DNA of 64,000 nt, taken from positions 266,354 through 330,353 of the forward strand of contig CAJXKF010000001.1 of assembly GCA_913055695.1 (NCBI GenBank). The letters are read 5' to 3'. The position numbers and the translations under genes are program-made. Source of the stretch: an uncultured Methylophaga sp. (GTDB lineage Bacteria > Pseudomonadota > Gammaproteobacteria > Nitrosococcales > Methylophagaceae). Of the stretch, positions 26,421-37,439 are shown one piece after another. The notes below the pieces were generated by a model. That model worked only from the letters and a program-made list of their open reading frames with translations. It had not been told where the DNA came from and searched no databases. Within the stretch, counting starts at the first letter, position 1; every line of letters starts with the position of its first letter.

Positions 26421-26637
26421 CACGAACCGTAATTCGAATCTCATCTTCGTCCTGAACCGTCTCGATCACCGTGTGACCGTTAATCCGGGCCCAGGCTGGA
26501 ATATCATTCAGTGCTCCCGGATCGGTGCATATCACCTCAATTTCATCACCGGGCAGCATCTCAGCGACTTGATTCTGGGTTTTGATCACCGGCATCGGAC
26601 AGAGTAGTCGACGCGCATCCAGTTCTTGTCGGCTCAT
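26410..26637 (-). CDS. TusA-family sulfurtransferase
   Basis: A 75-residue protein with the TusA signature 'LDARRLLCPMPVIKTQNQVAEM': the catalytic Cys in the CPxP motif accepts persulfide sulfur and the CPMP-helix is intact. The rest ('GDEIEVICTDPGALNDIPAWA', 'GHTVIETVQDEDEIRITVRVGA') matches the two-layer fold. The ATG at 26637 has AGGAG eight bases upstream and overlaps the stop of the PP-loop gene (ATGA), so the two are translationally coupled. Sulfur delivery to that partner for tRNA or metabolite thiolation is the natural inference. It is not necessarily the E. coli TusA orthologue. Confidence 0.88.
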   Translation of the reverse strand: MSRQELDARRLLCPMPVIKTQNQVAEMLPGDEIEVICTDPGALNDIPAWARINGHTVIETVQDEDEIRITVRVGA

Positions 26638-27686
26638 ACGTACCACTCCTGCAGAACTTCTTCCGCATTGAGCGGCGCGGTTTTAATCTGTAACCTCTGT
26701 TGGTCGGGTGTGGCGATATCGATCTCTACCTCATCGGCACTGCGACCCTGGCCGAAACGGGCGACAATGGCGGCAGCGAGAGGATATTGTTCCTGTTTGA
26801 GTTCGCCGTCAACCAGTGCCATCGGCCCACTGTGACTGAGCGCATGAATGCTGGTGTATTGCTTGCGATAGCCTTCCAGAAACTTACTTTCACCGGCATC
26901 GCGTGCGATGATCAGCTTGAATTCCTCAGTGGGTCTGATATGCCGACCGACCTTGAGCAACATGATGTCATCGAGTTCATATTCACGGCTGTTACGAGCC
27001 TGCCACAGGTCCACCAGCTTATCGGAGTAACTCTTGTCAGTCAGAAAACAGCAGCCACCGGCAGGCGAAGCAAAATCATGCAGACCGAACTGTTTTGCCA
27101 GCGCGATTTGTGGTTTGCGGTTTCGACCATGGAAGTCATAGAGTTTTTCCCGATCCACCCAGCCTTCACGTTCCGGTTTGGTTTCCGGCAGGTTCTTCGC
27201 GCATAGAGGCCGAAGCAGAATATCGTCGGCACCGGACTCTTCAGAAATAATCGGCATCGTGTGTTTACGCTGCGACATCGGCCGCTGACCAATCACCTCG
27301 CCAGTAACAATAAAGTCGAAACCATCCTTGTGAAGTTTTTTAACCCACTCGACCGCTTTACCGACCATGAAAATCTTGCAGTCAAGGCAGGGATTCATAT
27401 TGGCGCCGTAGCCGTGCTTGGGATTAAGCAGCACATCCTTGTACTCTTCGATCACATCGACAATATGCAATTTGATGCCGAGTTGTTCGGCTACCCACAG
27501 CGCATTGTTACGTTTCTGCTTGTCTTTGTCGTGGTTGCGAATCGCGTGGGTATGGCCTTCCACACAGAAACCGGTAAAGAAATTGATACCTTCAACTTCA
27601 ATCCCCTGTTCCTGCAGTACGCGCACTGCCAGCATGGAATCGAGGCCGCCGGAAATCAGGGCGACCGCTTTGTGTTGCTTTGTCAT
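26634..27686 (-). CDS. PP-loop ATPase of the MnmA/ThiI-like tRNA-thiolation type
   Basis: A 350-residue protein. The PP-loop 'ALISGGLDSMLAVRVL' (around 9-24) shows an ATP-pyrophosphatase that adenylates its substrate. Cysteines at 'NPCLDCKIFM' (around 98-107) and 'SPAGGCCFLTD' (around 208-218) are candidates for sulfur transfer. The C-terminal third ('LKVGRHIRPTEEFKLIIARDAGESKFLEG') resembles NFACT-like RNA-binding modules. Databases often label such proteins tRNA 2-thiouridylase-like, but it is clearly not canonical MnmA or ThiI, so the substrate is open. The coupled TusA-like gene supports a thiolation role. Confidence 0.75.
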   Translation of the reverse strand: MTKQHKAVALISGGLDSMLAVRVLQEQGIEVEGINFFTGFCVEGHTHAIRNHDKDKQKRNNALWVAEQLGIKLHIVDVIEEYKDVLLNPKHGYGANMNPCLDCKIFMVGKAVEWVKKLHKDGFDFIVTGEVIGQRPMSQRKHTMPIISEESGADDILLRPLCAKNLPETKPEREGWVDREKLYDFHGRNRKPQIALAKQFGLHDFASPAGGCCFLTDKSYSDKLVDLWQARNSREYELDDIMLLKVGRHIRPTEEFKLIIARDAGESKFLEGYRKQYTSIHALSHSGPMALVDGELKQEQYPLAAAIVARFGQGRSADEVEIDIATPDQQRLQIKTAPLNAEEVLQEWYV

Positions 27687-27699
27687 ATCTTTATTAAAT

Positions 27700-29142
27700 C
27701 TAAGCTGTTCCGCCTACCGTCAAGGCATCGACTTTCAAGGTCGGCTGTCCGACACCGACCGGCACACTCTGACCTTCCTTGCCGCAGTTGCCGACACCAG
27801 TATCGAGTTCCAGATCATCGGCCACCATGGAGATGCGTTGCATCACTTCCGGCCCGTTACCGATCAAAGTCGCGCCTTTCACCGGCGTCGTGATTTTACC
27901 GTTTTCAATCAAATAGGCTTCACTGGTTGAAAACACAAACTTGCCCGAGGTGATATCAACCTGACCTCCACCGAAATTGACGGCATAAATGCCTCTGTCA
28001 ACCGAAGCAATGATCTCTTCAGCTTTGTGATCACCGGGCAACATATAAGTATTGGTCATGCGTGGCATTGGCAGATGGGCATAGGATTCTCGGCGACCGT
28101 TGCCGGTGCTTGTTGTCCCCATCAGGCGTGCATTATGTTTATCCTGCATATAACCGACCAGACGGCCTTTCTCGATGAGCGTGGTGTATTGAGTCGCTTC
28201 CCCCTCGTCATCAATATTCAGAGAGCCGCGTCTGAATTCCAGGGTGCCGTCATCAACCACTGTACACAGCGGCGAGGCCACCATTTCCCCCATTTTACCG
28301 GAGAAAGTGGAAGTACCGCGGCGGTTGAAGTCACCTTCTAGACCATGGCCAACCGCTTCGTGCAACAGTACACCGGGCCAGCCGTTGCCCAGCACCACCG
28401 GCATTGTGCCTGCCGGGGCCGCCACAGCTTCCAGATTAACCAATGCAATCCGCACTGCTTCCCGGGCATAGTGTTGAGCCAGATTATTATCACGGAAATA
28501 ACGGTAATCCATTCTGCGACCACCGCCGGCGCTGCCGCGCTCACGGCGGCCATTGTTCTCGACGATGACGCTGACATTCATCCTGATTAAGGGCCGGATA
28601 TCACTACTGTAAGTACCGTCACTGGCAGCTATCAACACACTGTCGAGCTCGCCGGCGAGACTGACATTAACCTGCTTAACTCGCGGATCAGCCTTGCGTG
28701 CTGCGGCATCGGCTTCGCGCAATAAAGCCAATTTTTCATCAACGCTGAGGGCCAGAATCGGATCCTGGCTTGAATACAGCACCGGGGTTGTCTGAGGCTT
28801 CCATACCGCGACCTGCTGTTCCTGTCCCTGACGTGAAATCGCCTGCGCCGCTCTCGCTGCCTGCTGCAACGCCGGCAGCACCAGGTCATCGGAATAGGCA
28901 AAGCCGGTTTTTTCGCCGCTACAGGCGCGGACGCCGACACCCTGTTCCAGATGATAGCCGCCGTCCTTGATGATGCCATCTTCCAGCACCCAGCTTTCCT
29001 GGCGCGATTGCTGAAAATACAGATCGGCATAGTCGACACCACCGGTCATGGTAGAGGCCAGTGCGTTTTCCAGATCCTGCTCGGTGAGCCCGGCAGGCAA
29101 CAGCAGTTGCTGTTGGACTTGTTCGGAAATAGATGCTTTCAT
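27700..29142 (-). CDS. tldD: Metalloprotease TldD
   Basis: A protein of about 480 residues of the TldD/PmbA (U62) family. The zinc-binding HExxxH motif is in '[19 protein letters not shown]' (around residue 262). The N-terminal domain has '[20 protein letters not shown]', and the conserved C-terminal segment is '[45 protein letters not shown]'. With TldE (PmbA, not in the window) it degrades unfolded peptides and processes microcin- or CcdA-like substrates. It follows yhdP as in E. coli. The ATG at 29142 is preferred over a TTG one codon earlier. Confidence 0.96.
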   Translation of the reverse strand: MKASISEQVQQQLLLPAGLTEQDLENALASTMTGGVDYADLYFQQSRQESWVLEDGIIKDGGYHLEQGVGVRACSGEKTGFAYSDDLVLPALQQAARAAQAISRQGQEQQVAVWKPQTTPVLYSSQDPILALSVDEKLALLREADAAARKADPRVKQVNVSLAGELDSVLIAASDGTYSSDIRPLIRMNVSVIVENNGRRERGSAGGGRRMDYRYFRDNNLAQHYAREAVRIALVNLEAVAAPAGTMPVVLGNGWPGVLLHEAVGHGLEGDFNRRGTSTFSGKMGEMVASPLCTVVDDGTLEFRRGSLNIDDEGEATQYTTLIEKGRLVGYMQDKHNARLMGTTSTGNGRRESYAHLPMPRMTNTYMLPGDHKAEEIIASVDRGIYAVNFGGGQVDITSGKFVFSTSEAYLIENGKITTPVKGATLIGNGPEVMQRISMVADDLELDTGVGNCGKEGQSVPVGVGQPTLKVDALTVGGTA

Positions 29143-29186
29143 CAACTCAAGAATTGCTATCGCTATAAACTTTATATGATAGCAGA

Positions 29187-32100
29187 TTAGGGAATAGCCT
29201 GACCTTGTTCCGGCTCAGGAGCAAGTATGTTGAGGCGGGGGTTATTCCATGGCCCCGTCAGTCGGTAGCTGTAGCTGATGAGGTCAACTATTTCACGGTC
29301 AAAAACCCGGTCGGCAAGCTTATCAAACAGCAGGATGGCGGTGCCCACACCCAATCCCACCGGGCCCCCGGCTACTGCCCCTGCCAGCGGCAGTGCTGAG
29401 GAAACTTTGGGTGTTATTTTCACGATCTGGTCATAGGTTTTTGCCACCATATCTATTGGCCCCGATACTTCAATTAATGCTGAATCCCCCTGCATCGTCA
29501 GATTATCAGTGCGGGCAATACCATTACTGAACTGAAACTGACCATTAATACCACTGAAATCAAAGCCTTTGCCGAACAGATCACTGAAATCCAGTGCCAG
29601 CCGACGCGGAATAGCAGCGATACTCAACAAACCAAAAATGCGGCCGGCCGCGCCCGGTTCTACTTCAATCAGGCTACCGCGACCAACTGAGAGATCCAGC
29701 TTACCCGCCATTCTTGCCAGAGAAAAAGCGGTCGGGTCTCCCGGCCAGCTTAGCTGACTATTCAGCTGTACCTGCCTGGCTTCAATCACTTCCTGATAAC
29801 CGTAATAGGCGAGCAAGGCCTTTAAATCATCACTGGATGCCACAATATCAAACTCACTGCGATTCACTGCTGCTGACTGCGTCCAGCTGCCAGTCAGCGA
29901 TGCCTGCAATACCGGTGAAGTCAGCGTTGCAGTCTCCACTACCCAGCGGTCTGCCACGCGATTTGCCCGCAATCTGAACTGGCCCAGACGCATCCCGTTA
30001 AGTTCAAATTCAGTGATATCCAGTCTTAGCGGCGGCCATAATTCTTTCATCGTTGTAGCTGACGGCGGCGTATCGGTGTCTGGCAGGGTCAGATTGAGAT
30101 GATCCAGTGTAACGATCAACGGCCGTTCATTACTGATAGTTGGTGGCAGACTGATGCTGCCTTTAACCTGTGATGAATCCAGCCTGACCTGCCATTGCCC
30201 GCGTATGTGACTGGCCGAGAGCTGCAGGTCGGTTAAAGTCTGCTCCGCGATGGTAAGTTCGTCGATATCGAGATCAACGCTATCCACCGCCGTGTTTTCA
30301 GTAACGGTGCCAGGGTACTCTTTCTGCCAGTCCATCCAGGCATTCAAGTCCAGGCGCGCCAGCCGCCCCCTGACACCAAGTCCCACAGTGCCCAATGTCG
30401 CAGCAGCGTCACCTAATAGAATTTGACCGCGCGGCTTGCCCGCTTCAACAGTCAGCACCGCATTCAGCCATTGATCGAGGCTGAAACGGTAGACAGTCTG
30501 TTGATTGTTTTCAATCTGTAGCGCTGCAGCCTGACGCTGTCTGGCAGTTTTGCCTAATGGCGCCGGGGCATCGATACTCACACCAAAAAGATCGCTTTCG
30601 ATATTCACAGCGACTTCAAACTGACCTTCTTCTGGTTCTTCTATCATCAACTGCGCCAGATAATCAGTTTCGCCACTGATAAAATCAGGGATCTGCTGCG
30701 GCCAGAGATTGCGTAAATCAGCGATTGCTGCACTACCGTTGAGTGCCACGCGGGTCTGGTCTGTATCAGGCACGATATCAATCTTAACTGGCTGGTTGAG
30801 CAAGACCGCATTAATAGTGTCGGCATCGACACCGTTGTTGCTGAAATTAAGCTGGCCGTTAATCTGGCTGATAGCCAGTTCGGGTAACGCTTTTGATTTA
30901 AGCTGACTGTCGGTAAAAGTAATGTGACCGGATGCTTCGGTTTGTTCGGGGTCAACCAGTGGCACCATCAGATTCAGCATGATATTACTGTCCCCACTGA
31001 CTTCAATCATCTCCGTCACCGAGCCGAAGCGTTTGTTCAGCGGACTGTTTTGCAGAAACGTCAAGGCGTTGGCAGTGCTGCCTGTTAAAGTGCCATCAAC
31101 GCGCAGGATTGGGTTGGATCTGACCAGATTAGAAATCGTGGTTGTCACCTCGCGGAAGGAAAAACCGGCGATGCTACCGTTCTGACTCTGAATCAGAAGA
31201 TCATTGCCCTGACCGCTGACAGTGCCATCCACTGCCTTCAAATCTGGCCAGCCATCAGCGTAATGAAGCTGTGTGTTTTCCACCTGCAGTTTCATATCAA
31301 AGCTGCCCTGGTCCGGGGCTTTGTCAAATGGAAACGCTGCCGGATCTCCCTTCAGCTCGACATAACCGCTACGAATAATACCTTCCTTGAAGGCATCTCT
31401 GGACCATTTCTCAAAGTCTTGCGGGAGTATCGCCTCGGGGACGTAGGCACGCCAGCGATTGGCCTGAACATCCTGTAGCTCCAGACGCAGGTCGGTGTCA
31501 GTCTCACCATTGTGGTGATTCACCCGCCCGTTTAGCGTGAGATTCAGATCTTCATTCCACACTTTCAGCTGCTCTGCTGAGATATGCCAGTTATCCTGTT
31601 GATGCTGCCAGCTGACATGACCCGTCAGCGATTCCAGGTAGACGGCCTCATCCAGCCAGTTCTCAAGATAAAGTGTGGCTTTGTGACTGTTCAGGCTGAG
31701 CTCGCCCTGATTATTCTGCCAGTCGAGTTCAAAGCTTAAGTCATTGGCACCCGGGTAATCCTGCCAGGGTAAAAAAGCCAGCCCCTGACTGCGAAGCTGC
31801 AATGACTGCAACCCGAGGTTCGGCTGATAGCTGGCAGACAGCGCATAGACATCGCCGGCCGGCTTGGTTTCCACCAGCCAGGTCGGCATATCCCGCATCA
31901 GCAAGGCCACCGAAGTGAGATCACTCAAGCGCAGATAGTCAGCCCTGGCTTCGATCTCGCCGTTCTGATATCGCTGCATCTCAAAGCTTGTCACAGGCCA
32001 GGCTTCACCTGCCATCTGTATTTGCACCGAGCTGCCATTCAGGTTCCAGCTGCCGGCCTGCTCTGAAAAACGGAACTGCCCCTGCAGTTGATCCAAGGTG

Positions 32101-32996
32101 ACCTGATCAAAATCCTCAGTGGCTTTTTCACTGCCTAATGTCGTATCAGTAAAACTGGCGTTGAGTTGCGCCGTGATGTCGCCTGAAGCATTCCGGCTGG
32201 CACTGATACTGCCTGAGAATAAGCCTTCCAGAACATTTATCCCTTGCATCGGTACGCTTTTCAATAGCGGTGCCAGAGACAAATCATCGGTCATCAGTTC
32301 GGCGTGCCAGGCTGTCAGCGCATAGTCTGCATTAATTTCAGCCTGGGCGCTCACCGTCACAGCAGTGCCTATCGATTCCGGCAGGAGGATCTCGGCCTCA
32401 GCTTGCCATTCACGCTCAGCAAACTGCAGCTCCAGTTGCTGTAGCAGATAAGCACCCGAGAGGCTAGGCTGCAGCTTATCCTGATAGTCGACTGAAATGG
32501 CACTCAGCTCGAGCTGCTTGAGCCAGCTGAACCAGCGAATCACTTCCTCTACACTGCTGCGAGCTTCGCTCTGCTCACCCGCATTAAGCCCATTAAGCCT
32601 TATCTGACCCTGCCGGGTACGCTCAAGTTTGAGCCTTGCCTGGCGGATACTGGCATCAGCTAGTACCGGTTCGCCGCTGCTGATCGTTTTGAGAATATCG
32701 AGGCTCAGGTACACTTGTCCGGCCGTGATAATCGGAGTCTCACCGGATTTTTGCTTCACTTTGACCTGCCGGACTTCCAGCTTTGGAATCAAGTCGAACC
32801 AGTACAATCCGGCTGAATCAATGCTGACCGGATAACCGGTTTTCTGACTGGCCCAGGCGGCGATTTCATCTTTGCGATCAGCCACTTCTTCCGACAGCCA
32901 CATGGCGGCTATCAGACCCAGTAAACCCAGAATGACAGCGACTACCAGCAGATAGAAGAGCTGGCGACTGGCAATATGAAGGCTTTTCAATAACAT
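29187..32996 (-). CDS. yhdP: YhdP-family AsmA-like phospholipid transport protein
   Basis: A 1269-residue protein. One N-terminal membrane helix ('[22 protein letters not shown]') precedes a very long periplasmic stretch of repeating beta-rich units, as in AsmA/YhdP/TamB bridge proteins. The C-terminal DUF3971/AsmA_2 part has '[43 protein letters not shown]' and '[24 protein letters not shown]'. Length is close to E. coli YhdP (about 1266). Work in E. coli shows such proteins carry phospholipids to the outer membrane. Its position between rng and tldD is the conserved order. Confidence 0.95.
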   Translation of the reverse strand: MLLKSLHIASRQLFYLLVVAVILGLLGLIAAMWLSEEVADRKDEIAAWASQKTGYPVSIDSAGLYWFDLIPKLEVRQVKVKQKSGETPIITAGQVYLSLDILKTISSGEPVLADASIRQARLKLERTRQGQIRLNGLNAGEQSEARSSVEEVIRWFSWLKQLELSAISVDYQDKLQPSLSGAYLLQQLELQFAEREWQAEAEILLPESIGTAVTVSAQAEINADYALTAWHAELMTDDLSLAPLLKSVPMQGINVLEGLFSGSISASRNASGDITAQLNASFTDTTLGSEKATEDFDQVTLDQLQGQFRFSEQAGSWNLNGSSVQIQMAGEAWPVTSFEMQRYQNGEIEARADYLRLSDLTSVALLMRDMPTWLVETKPAGDVYALSASYQPNLGLQSLQLRSQGLAFLPWQDYPGANDLSFELDWQNNQGELSLNSHKATLYLENWLDEAVYLESLTGHVSWQHQQDNWHISAEQLKVWNEDLNLTLNGRVNHHNGETDTDLRLELQDVQANRWRAYVPEAILPQDFEKWSRDAFKEGIIRSGYVELKGDPAAFPFDKAPDQGSFDMKLQVENTQLHYADGWPDLKAVDGTVSGQGNDLLIQSQNGSIAGFSFREVTTTISNLVRSNPILRVDGTLTGSTANALTFLQNSPLNKRFGSVTEMIEVSGDSNIMLNLMVPLVDPEQTEASGHITFTDSQLKSKALPELAISQINGQLNFSNNGVDADTINAVLLNQPVKIDIVPDTDQTRVALNGSAAIADLRNLWPQQIPDFISGETDYLAQLMIEEPEEGQFEVAVNIESDLFGVSIDAPAPLGKTARQRQAAALQIENNQQTVYRFSLDQWLNAVLTVEAGKPRGQILLGDAAATLGTVGLGVRGRLARLDLNAWMDWQKEYPGTVTENTAVDSVDLDIDELTIAEQTLTDLQLSASHIRGQWQVRLDSSQVKGSISLPPTISNERPLIVTLDHLNLTLPDTDTPPSATTMKELWPPLRLDITEFELNGMRLGQFRLRANRVADRWVVETATLTSPVLQASLTGSWTQSAAVNRSEFDIVASSDDLKALLAYYGYQEVIEARQVQLNSQLSWPGDPTAFSLARMAGKLDLSVGRGSLIEVEPGAAGRIFGLLSIAAIPRRLALDFSDLFGKGFDFSGINGQFQFSNGIARTDNLTMQGDSALIEVSGPIDMVAKTYDQIVKITPKVSSALPLAGAVAGGPVGLGVGTAILLFDKLADRVFDREIVDLISYSYRLTGPWNNPRLNILAPEPEQGQAIP

Positions 32997-33003
32997 TCAG
33001 CGC

Positions 33004-34476
33004 CTACATCAACACCACGTTGAACTGTTCCCGACCGTATTGTGCCTCGCACTGAAACAGAATCGGTTTGCCGATCAGTTGTTCCAGCTCGGCAACCTTG
33101 GTGGAGTCCTCATCATTCAACCTGTCGATAATGTCCTGCGAAGCCAGAATAAGGAACTGTTTGGTTTCATACTGGCGGGCTTCACGCATGATTTCACGGA
33201 AAATCTCATTACAGACTGTTTCCACATTCTTGGTGTAGCCTTTACCTTCACAGCAGGGGCAGGCCTCACACAGAATGTGGCCGAGACTCTCGCGGGTGCG
33301 CTTGCGGGTCATTTCCACCAGCCCCAGTTCGGACACGGCACTGATATTATGACGTGCCCGGTCCAGCGTCATCGCTTTTTCCAGCGCCCGCAGCACCTGC
33401 TCACGATGACTGACTTCTTCCATATCGATAAAGTCGATAATGATAATACCGCCCAGGTTGCGGACCCGGAGTTGACGGGCAATAGCATGGGCCGCTTCCA
33501 GATTGGTTTTGAAAATGGTTTCTTCCAGGTTCTTGTGACCGACAAAGCCACCGGTATTGACGTCTACCGTCGTCATCGCCTCGGTCTGGTCAAAAATCAG
33601 ATAACCACCGGATTTCAGCGGGACTTTCCGCTGCAGCGCTTTCTGGATTTCATCCTCAACACCGAACAGATCGAACAGGGGTAAGTCACCATCATAATGT
33701 TCCAGCCTGGCGGCACACTCCGGCATAAAGCCCTCGGCAAAATGCACAGCTTTATGAAACACATCCTCGGCATCGATTCTGATGCGCTCAATATCGGCAT
33801 TAAACAGGTCGCGCAGCGCCCGCATTGCCAGAGGCAAATCTTCATGCAGGGGTTCGCCGCAGTTTACCATCTGCTTACGCTCTTCCAGCTTGCCCCAGAG
33901 CCGGTAAAGAAACTGGAGATCGGCTTCCAGTTCCGCTTCTGAAACGCCTTCTGCCGCTGTGCGCAGGATATAGCCGCCGGTACCCGGTTCCAGCAGACTG
34001 GTCAGGCAGTTTTTCAGCCGTTCGCGTTCTTCCTCGGTTTCGATTTTGAGTGAAACGCCGATACCTTCTGTTTCCGGCATATAAACCAGATAGCGCGAAG
34101 ATACTGACAGCTGGGTAGTCAGACGAGCGCCCTTGGTGCCCATCGGATCTTTGATCACCTGCACCAGAATTTCCTGTCCTTCCCGGAGCAGGCTGCTGAT
34201 GGTGGGCTCGACATTCGGCGCCTCTTTCAAGTCACCCGTCTGCCCCTTGGGAATAGATATATCAGAAACATGCAGGAATGCTGCCCGCGGCAGTCCAATT
34301 TCGACGAATGCCGCCTGCATTCCCGGCAGGACCCGACAGACTTTGCCTTTGTAGATATTACCGACCAGGCCCCGGTATTCACTACGTTCGATGAACACTT
34401 CCTGTAAGACACCGTTGTCGACCACAGCGGCACGGGTTTCACTGGGCGTGATATTGATTAGAATTTCACTGCTCAT
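33004..34476 (-). CDS. rng: Ribonuclease G
   Basis: A 490-residue endoribonuclease of the RNase E/G family that matures the 5' end of 16S rRNA and decays mRNA. It has an N-terminal S1 domain ('GNIYKGKVCRVLPGMQAAFVEIGLPRAAFLHVSDI'), the DNase I-like catalytic segment 'GGIIIIDFIDMEEVSHREQVLRAL' with the magnesium-binding Asp, and the Zn-link 'ACPCCEGKGY'. The C-terminus stops soon after the small domain, so it lacks the degradosome arm of RNase E. Order maf-rng-yhdP matches E. coli. Confidence 0.97.
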   Translation of the reverse strand: MSSEILINITPSETRAAVVDNGVLQEVFIERSEYRGLVGNIYKGKVCRVLPGMQAAFVEIGLPRAAFLHVSDISIPKGQTGDLKEAPNVEPTISSLLREGQEILVQVIKDPMGTKGARLTTQLSVSSRYLVYMPETEGIGVSLKIETEEERERLKNCLTSLLEPGTGGYILRTAAEGVSEAELEADLQFLYRLWGKLEERKQMVNCGEPLHEDLPLAMRALRDLFNADIERIRIDAEDVFHKAVHFAEGFMPECAARLEHYDGDLPLFDLFGVEDEIQKALQRKVPLKSGGYLIFDQTEAMTTVDVNTGGFVGHKNLEETIFKTNLEAAHAIARQLRVRNLGGIIIIDFIDMEEVSHREQVLRALEKAMTLDRARHNISAVSELGLVEMTRKRTRESLGHILCEACPCCEGKGYTKNVETVCNEIFREIMREARQYETKQFLILASQDIIDRLNDEDSTKVAELEQLIGKPILFQCEAQYGREQFNVVLM

Positions 34477-34487
34477 CGACTGTCCAT

Positions 34488-35066
34488 TTACCCTTCTGAC
34501 ATCTGCATTAGAAGTTGTCCTGTTTCCCTGACAGGTAATCCCATAATACCGGAGTAACTGCCCTGTATCTGGTCAATGAAAATCGCGCCCAGCCCCTGCA
34601 CAGCGTAACTACCCGCTTTATCGCGGCCTTCACCGGTCTGGATATACCAGTCGATTTCCGACTCCGTCATGGCCGCAAAGTGCACCTCACTGACACTAAG
34701 TGCTGTTTTCAGTTCAGTCTCTGAAGCCAGTGCCACCGCCGTCATGACCTGATGACTATGACCTGACAGCATTTTTAACATACGCTTGGCATCATCGTCA
34801 TTGACCGGTTTACCAAAAATCGTCTGATCGACAATCACCGCAGTATCTGCAGCCAGTACCGGTTTTTTATCCTCAGCAGCTAACAAGGAAACACCGGCAC
34901 GCGCTTTTTCCGTGGCGATGCGCTGAACATAGTCTTGCGGCGATTCACCGGGTTCGACCGACTCATCAACGTCCGCAATAAGCACAGCGAAGTCGACTGC
35001 CATCTGGCTGAGAAGTTCACGTCGCCGTGGCGAACGTGAGGCGAGATAAATAGCGGGGAAATTCAT
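34488..35066 (-). CDS. maf: Maf-family nucleoside triphosphate pyrophosphatase (YhdE-like)
   Basis: A 192-residue Maf protein with the N-terminal motif 'LASRSPRRRELLSQM', the catalytic region 'VLAADTAVIVDQTIFGKP' and the C-terminal 'DKAGSYAVQGLGAIFIDQIQGSYSGIMGLP'. Enzymes of this type hydrolyse dTTP, UTP and some modified NTPs to the monophosphate. The start overlaps the rlmH stop by 4 bp. Confidence 0.95.
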   Translation of the reverse strand: MNFPAIYLASRSPRRRELLSQMAVDFAVLIADVDESVEPGESPQDYVQRIATEKARAGVSLLAAEDKKPVLAADTAVIVDQTIFGKPVNDDDAKRMLKMLSGHSHQVMTAVALASETELKTALSVSEVHFAAMTESEIDWYIQTGEGRDKAGSYAVQGLGAIFIDQIQGSYSGIMGLPVRETGQLLMQMSEG

Positions 35067-35533
35067 GCGCGATGATAGGGATGGTTCTGCAGGATAGTCC
35101 AGGCCCGGTAGAGTTGCTCAGCCAGTATGATTCTAACGAGCGGATGCGGTAATGTCAGCGGCGACAGGGACCATTTCTGATCAGCGCGTTGCAAACAGCT
35201 GGAATCAAGTCCGTCGGGTCCCCCAACCAGCAATGAGAGATCCCGGCCATCGCTGAGCCAGGACTGCATCTGATCTGACAGGGTTTCGGTGCTCCAGCTT
35301 TTGCCATCGACTTCCAGCGCGATCACATGGTGATTGTCAGGAATCGCTGACAAAATGCGGCCCGCTTCGTCTTTTTTCCATTGTTCGGGCTGGGCGGTTT
35401 TGCCGCGTTTGGCCGGCACAATTTCATGCAATTGCAGCGAACACTCACGCGGCAAACGGCGACTGTATTCTTCAAAGCCCTGCGTCACCCAGCCGGGCAT
35501 CTTGTTGCCGACCGCGACCAGGTTGATTTTCAT
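35063..35533 (-). CDS. rlmH: 23S rRNA (pseudouridine1915-N3)-methyltransferase RlmH
   Basis: A 156-residue SPOUT methyltransferase. The SAM-binding knot is visible as 'LSLLVGGPDGLDSSCLQRA' and 'LTLPHPLVRIILAEQLYRAWTILQNHPYHR', the conserved C-terminus. It methylates Psi1915 of helix 69 on the assembled 70S ribosome. Four-base overlaps on both sides link it to rsfS and maf. Confidence 0.97.
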   Translation of the reverse strand: MKINLVAVGNKMPGWVTQGFEEYSRRLPRECSLQLHEIVPAKRGKTAQPEQWKKDEAGRILSAIPDNHHVIALEVDGKSWSTETLSDQMQSWLSDGRDLSLLVGGPDGLDSSCLQRADQKWSLSPLTLPHPLVRIILAEQLYRAWTILQNHPYHRA

Positions 35534-35886
35534 TCCTTGTCAGCCGACAGCTTTTCGCTTTGCTCGGGCACACTCCAGAGTTTTTCCAGGTTATAGGTCA
35601 GCCGGGTTTGCGGTGTCATGATATGGGTGATCACATCCCCCAGATCCACCAGCGCCCATTCTCCTACCGTTTCCCCCTCGACACCGAGAGGCTGGACGCC
35701 AGCCGCTTTGGCCTGCATCACAACTTCATTGGCCAGTGCCTTGACCTGGCGGCTGGATTTACCGGTGGCGATAATCATCAGATCGGTGACATCGGTCATT
35801 TCAGTGACATCCAAAACCTGAATATCTTCCGCCTTGATGTCTTCAAGCGCGTTGATAACCAGTGATTTGAGTTCTTCAGCCTGCAT
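35530..35886 (-). CDS. rsfS: Ribosomal silencing factor RsfS
   Basis: A 118-residue Iojap-family protein ('ALEDIKAEDIQVLDVTEMTDVTDLMIIATGKSSRQVKALANEV', 'GEWALVDLGDVITHIM'). It binds uL14 on the large subunit and blocks 70S joining in starvation. It is encoded with rlmH, the order common in gammaproteobacteria. Confidence 0.97.
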   Translation of the reverse strand: MQAEELKSLVINALEDIKAEDIQVLDVTEMTDVTDLMIIATGKSSRQVKALANEVVMQAKAAGVQPLGVEGETVGEWALVDLGDVITHIMTPQTRLTYNLEKLWSVPEQSEKLSADKE

Positions 35887-35952
35887 TGGGCTCTCCGTAT
35901 CAATAAAAGTTAATAATAGTGTAACGCAAGGTCACCAAGCCTTGCTGTCTGA

Positions 35953-36777
35953 TTAATGCTGCTGATCATGCGGTTTTCGCGGGGCTGGCAACCAGGCTGA
36001 GGTTTTACCGGTCACAAAGTAGGCGGTCAGTCCCAGCCATTCATGCCAGGCCACTTCCAGCGTCTCAAGATGCGCAAGTAAAGCAAAGTCCCAGTAGCGC
36101 TGCTCGGGCTGACTGCTGCGGTAATCGACCGGATAGGGAATCACATTAATTCCCTGCTTTCTGGCAATCCCGACTGAGCGCGGCATATGAAAGGCCGAGG
36201 TCACCAGCAGATAATGTCCGTCTGCCTCAGGCAACAACGGCTTTATCATTACAAAGTTTTCGAAAGTATTCCTTGCCCGGCTTTCGATCGTGATCTGCGC
36301 CGAATCAATACCAGCCTGGGTCAGCAATGTCATCGATACCCTGCCCTCCTGATCCAAAGCGGGCATCTGTACCAGGTTACTGCCACCGCTGTAGATAATG
36401 GGAAGCTCCGGATAAAGTCGGCTTAGCTCAGCCGCAGCGAAAATGCGCTCAGCACTGTCACCAACCTCGGCGCTATCCCAGCCAGTGGAGAGTTTCAGGT
36501 TTTCAGCACCGCCCAGCACGATAATACCGTCGATTTTTTCAGGCATCGTTGAGGGCGGCTGGAAACGAATTTCCAATGGCTGCATCAGCCAGTCGCCCAC
36601 CGGATAGGCCATGACGGCAAAAGCCAGCAGGCTCAGCAAGGTCAACAAGCGGCGGGCGGCTTTATGGTAGTTAAGCCACAGTAACAAAGTAGCCAGGATT
36701 AAAAACCAGACCAGCAGACTGGCCGGGCTCAACAATCCCCAGATCAACTTGGAGGAAACAAAAAACAGGTTATCCAT
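35953..36777 (-). CDS. YdcF/ElyC-family DUF218 membrane protein
   Basis: A 274-residue protein. Two N-terminal membrane helices (around 8-30 and 36-58) precede a DUF218 domain: 'IDGIIVLGGAENLKLSTGW', 'AELSRLYPELPIIYSGGSN', 'ESRARNTFENFVMIKPLL' and 'YLLVTSAFHMPRSVGIARKQG'. The layout fits ElyC, which E. coli needs for peptidoglycan synthesis at low temperature through undecaprenyl phosphate supply. The start overlaps the nadD stop (TGATG). An ElyC gene between nadD and rsfS is not the E. coli order. Confidence 0.85.
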   Translation of the reverse strand: MDNLFFVSSKLIWGLLSPASLLVWFLILATLLLWLNYHKAARRLLTLLSLLAFAVMAYPVGDWLMQPLEIRFQPPSTMPEKIDGIIVLGGAENLKLSTGWDSAEVGDSAERIFAAAELSRLYPELPIIYSGGSNLVQMPALDQEGRVSMTLLTQAGIDSAQITIESRARNTFENFVMIKPLLPEADGHYLLVTSAFHMPRSVGIARKQGINVIPYPVDYRSSQPEQRYWDFALLAHLETLEVAWHEWLGLTAYFVTGKTSAWLPAPRKPHDQQH

Positions 36778-37439
36778 CAGGACGCTTGTGGCCTGATCTG
36801 ATATAGCCCCATCTGCTCAATCAGTGTAATCACGGCATCCGGCAACAGATACCTCACATCACGCTTCTCATAGAGTTTCTCTCTGATGCTGGTCGCTGAA
36901 ATCGTGAGCTGTGTCACCGGTATCGACCAGATGCTGCCGGCAGCATGCATTTCATCGTCTGGCTCTGCCTGATGCGCGTGATACCACTGTGCCAGTTCAT
37001 CCGCCATCTGAAGCTGTTCTTCCGGTCTTTGCATCACAACGATATGCGCAAGTTCAATAATCTGCTGCCAGCGCGACCAACTGTTCAGACTGCGAAAAGC
37101 ATCGGTGCCCATCAGTACAAACAGCGGATTGTCGGGTAATTCCTCGCGCAGACTTAACAGCGTGTCCACGGTGTAAGAGGGCCCTTCTCGATCCAGTTCA
37201 CGATCATCGACCACCAGTTTGGGATGATTTTTAATCGCAAGTTCCAGCATCAGACGGCGTTCCTGCGGACTTGCCACCGGTTCCACTCGATGCGGTGGCA
37301 AAGCGCAGGGAATCAGCCGCAGATGGTCCAAATTCAGGGCTTCGACCACATCCAGTGCGGTACGCAAATGACCGAAGTGCACAGGGTCAAAGGTGCCGCC
37401 CAGAATGCCAATCGCTTTGTTATTTTCTGATTTGGCCAC
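36777..37439 (-). CDS. nadD: Nicotinate-nucleotide adenylyltransferase
   Basis: A 220-residue enzyme that makes deamido-NAD from NaMN and ATP. The nucleotidyltransferase motif '[18 protein letters not shown]' is near the N-terminus and '[28 protein letters not shown]' near the C-terminus. The start codon is GTG, 20 bp inside the end of proA, with a weak ribosome site, so translation is probably coupled to proA. Confidence 0.96.
   Translation of the reverse strand: MAKSENNKAIGILGGTFDPVHFGHLRTALDVVEALNLDHLRLIPCALPPHRVEPVASPQERRLMLELAIKNHPKLVVDDRELDREGPSYTVDTLLSLREELPDNPLFVLMGTDAFRSLNSWSRWQQIIELAHIVVMQRPEEQLQMADELAQWYHAHQAEPDDEMHAAGSIWSIPVTQLTISATSIREKLYEKRDVRYLLPDAVITLIEQMGLYQIRPQAS

Noticed and set aside
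27261-27930. Two long open frames on the plus strand over the PP-loop and tldD genes
   Set aside because: Both cover well-supported genes on the opposite strand and encode no recognisable motif.
33040-33684. A 214-codon plus-strand open frame inside rng
   Set aside because: It is the complement of conserved RNase G coding sequence; composition is that of a reverse-frame shadow.
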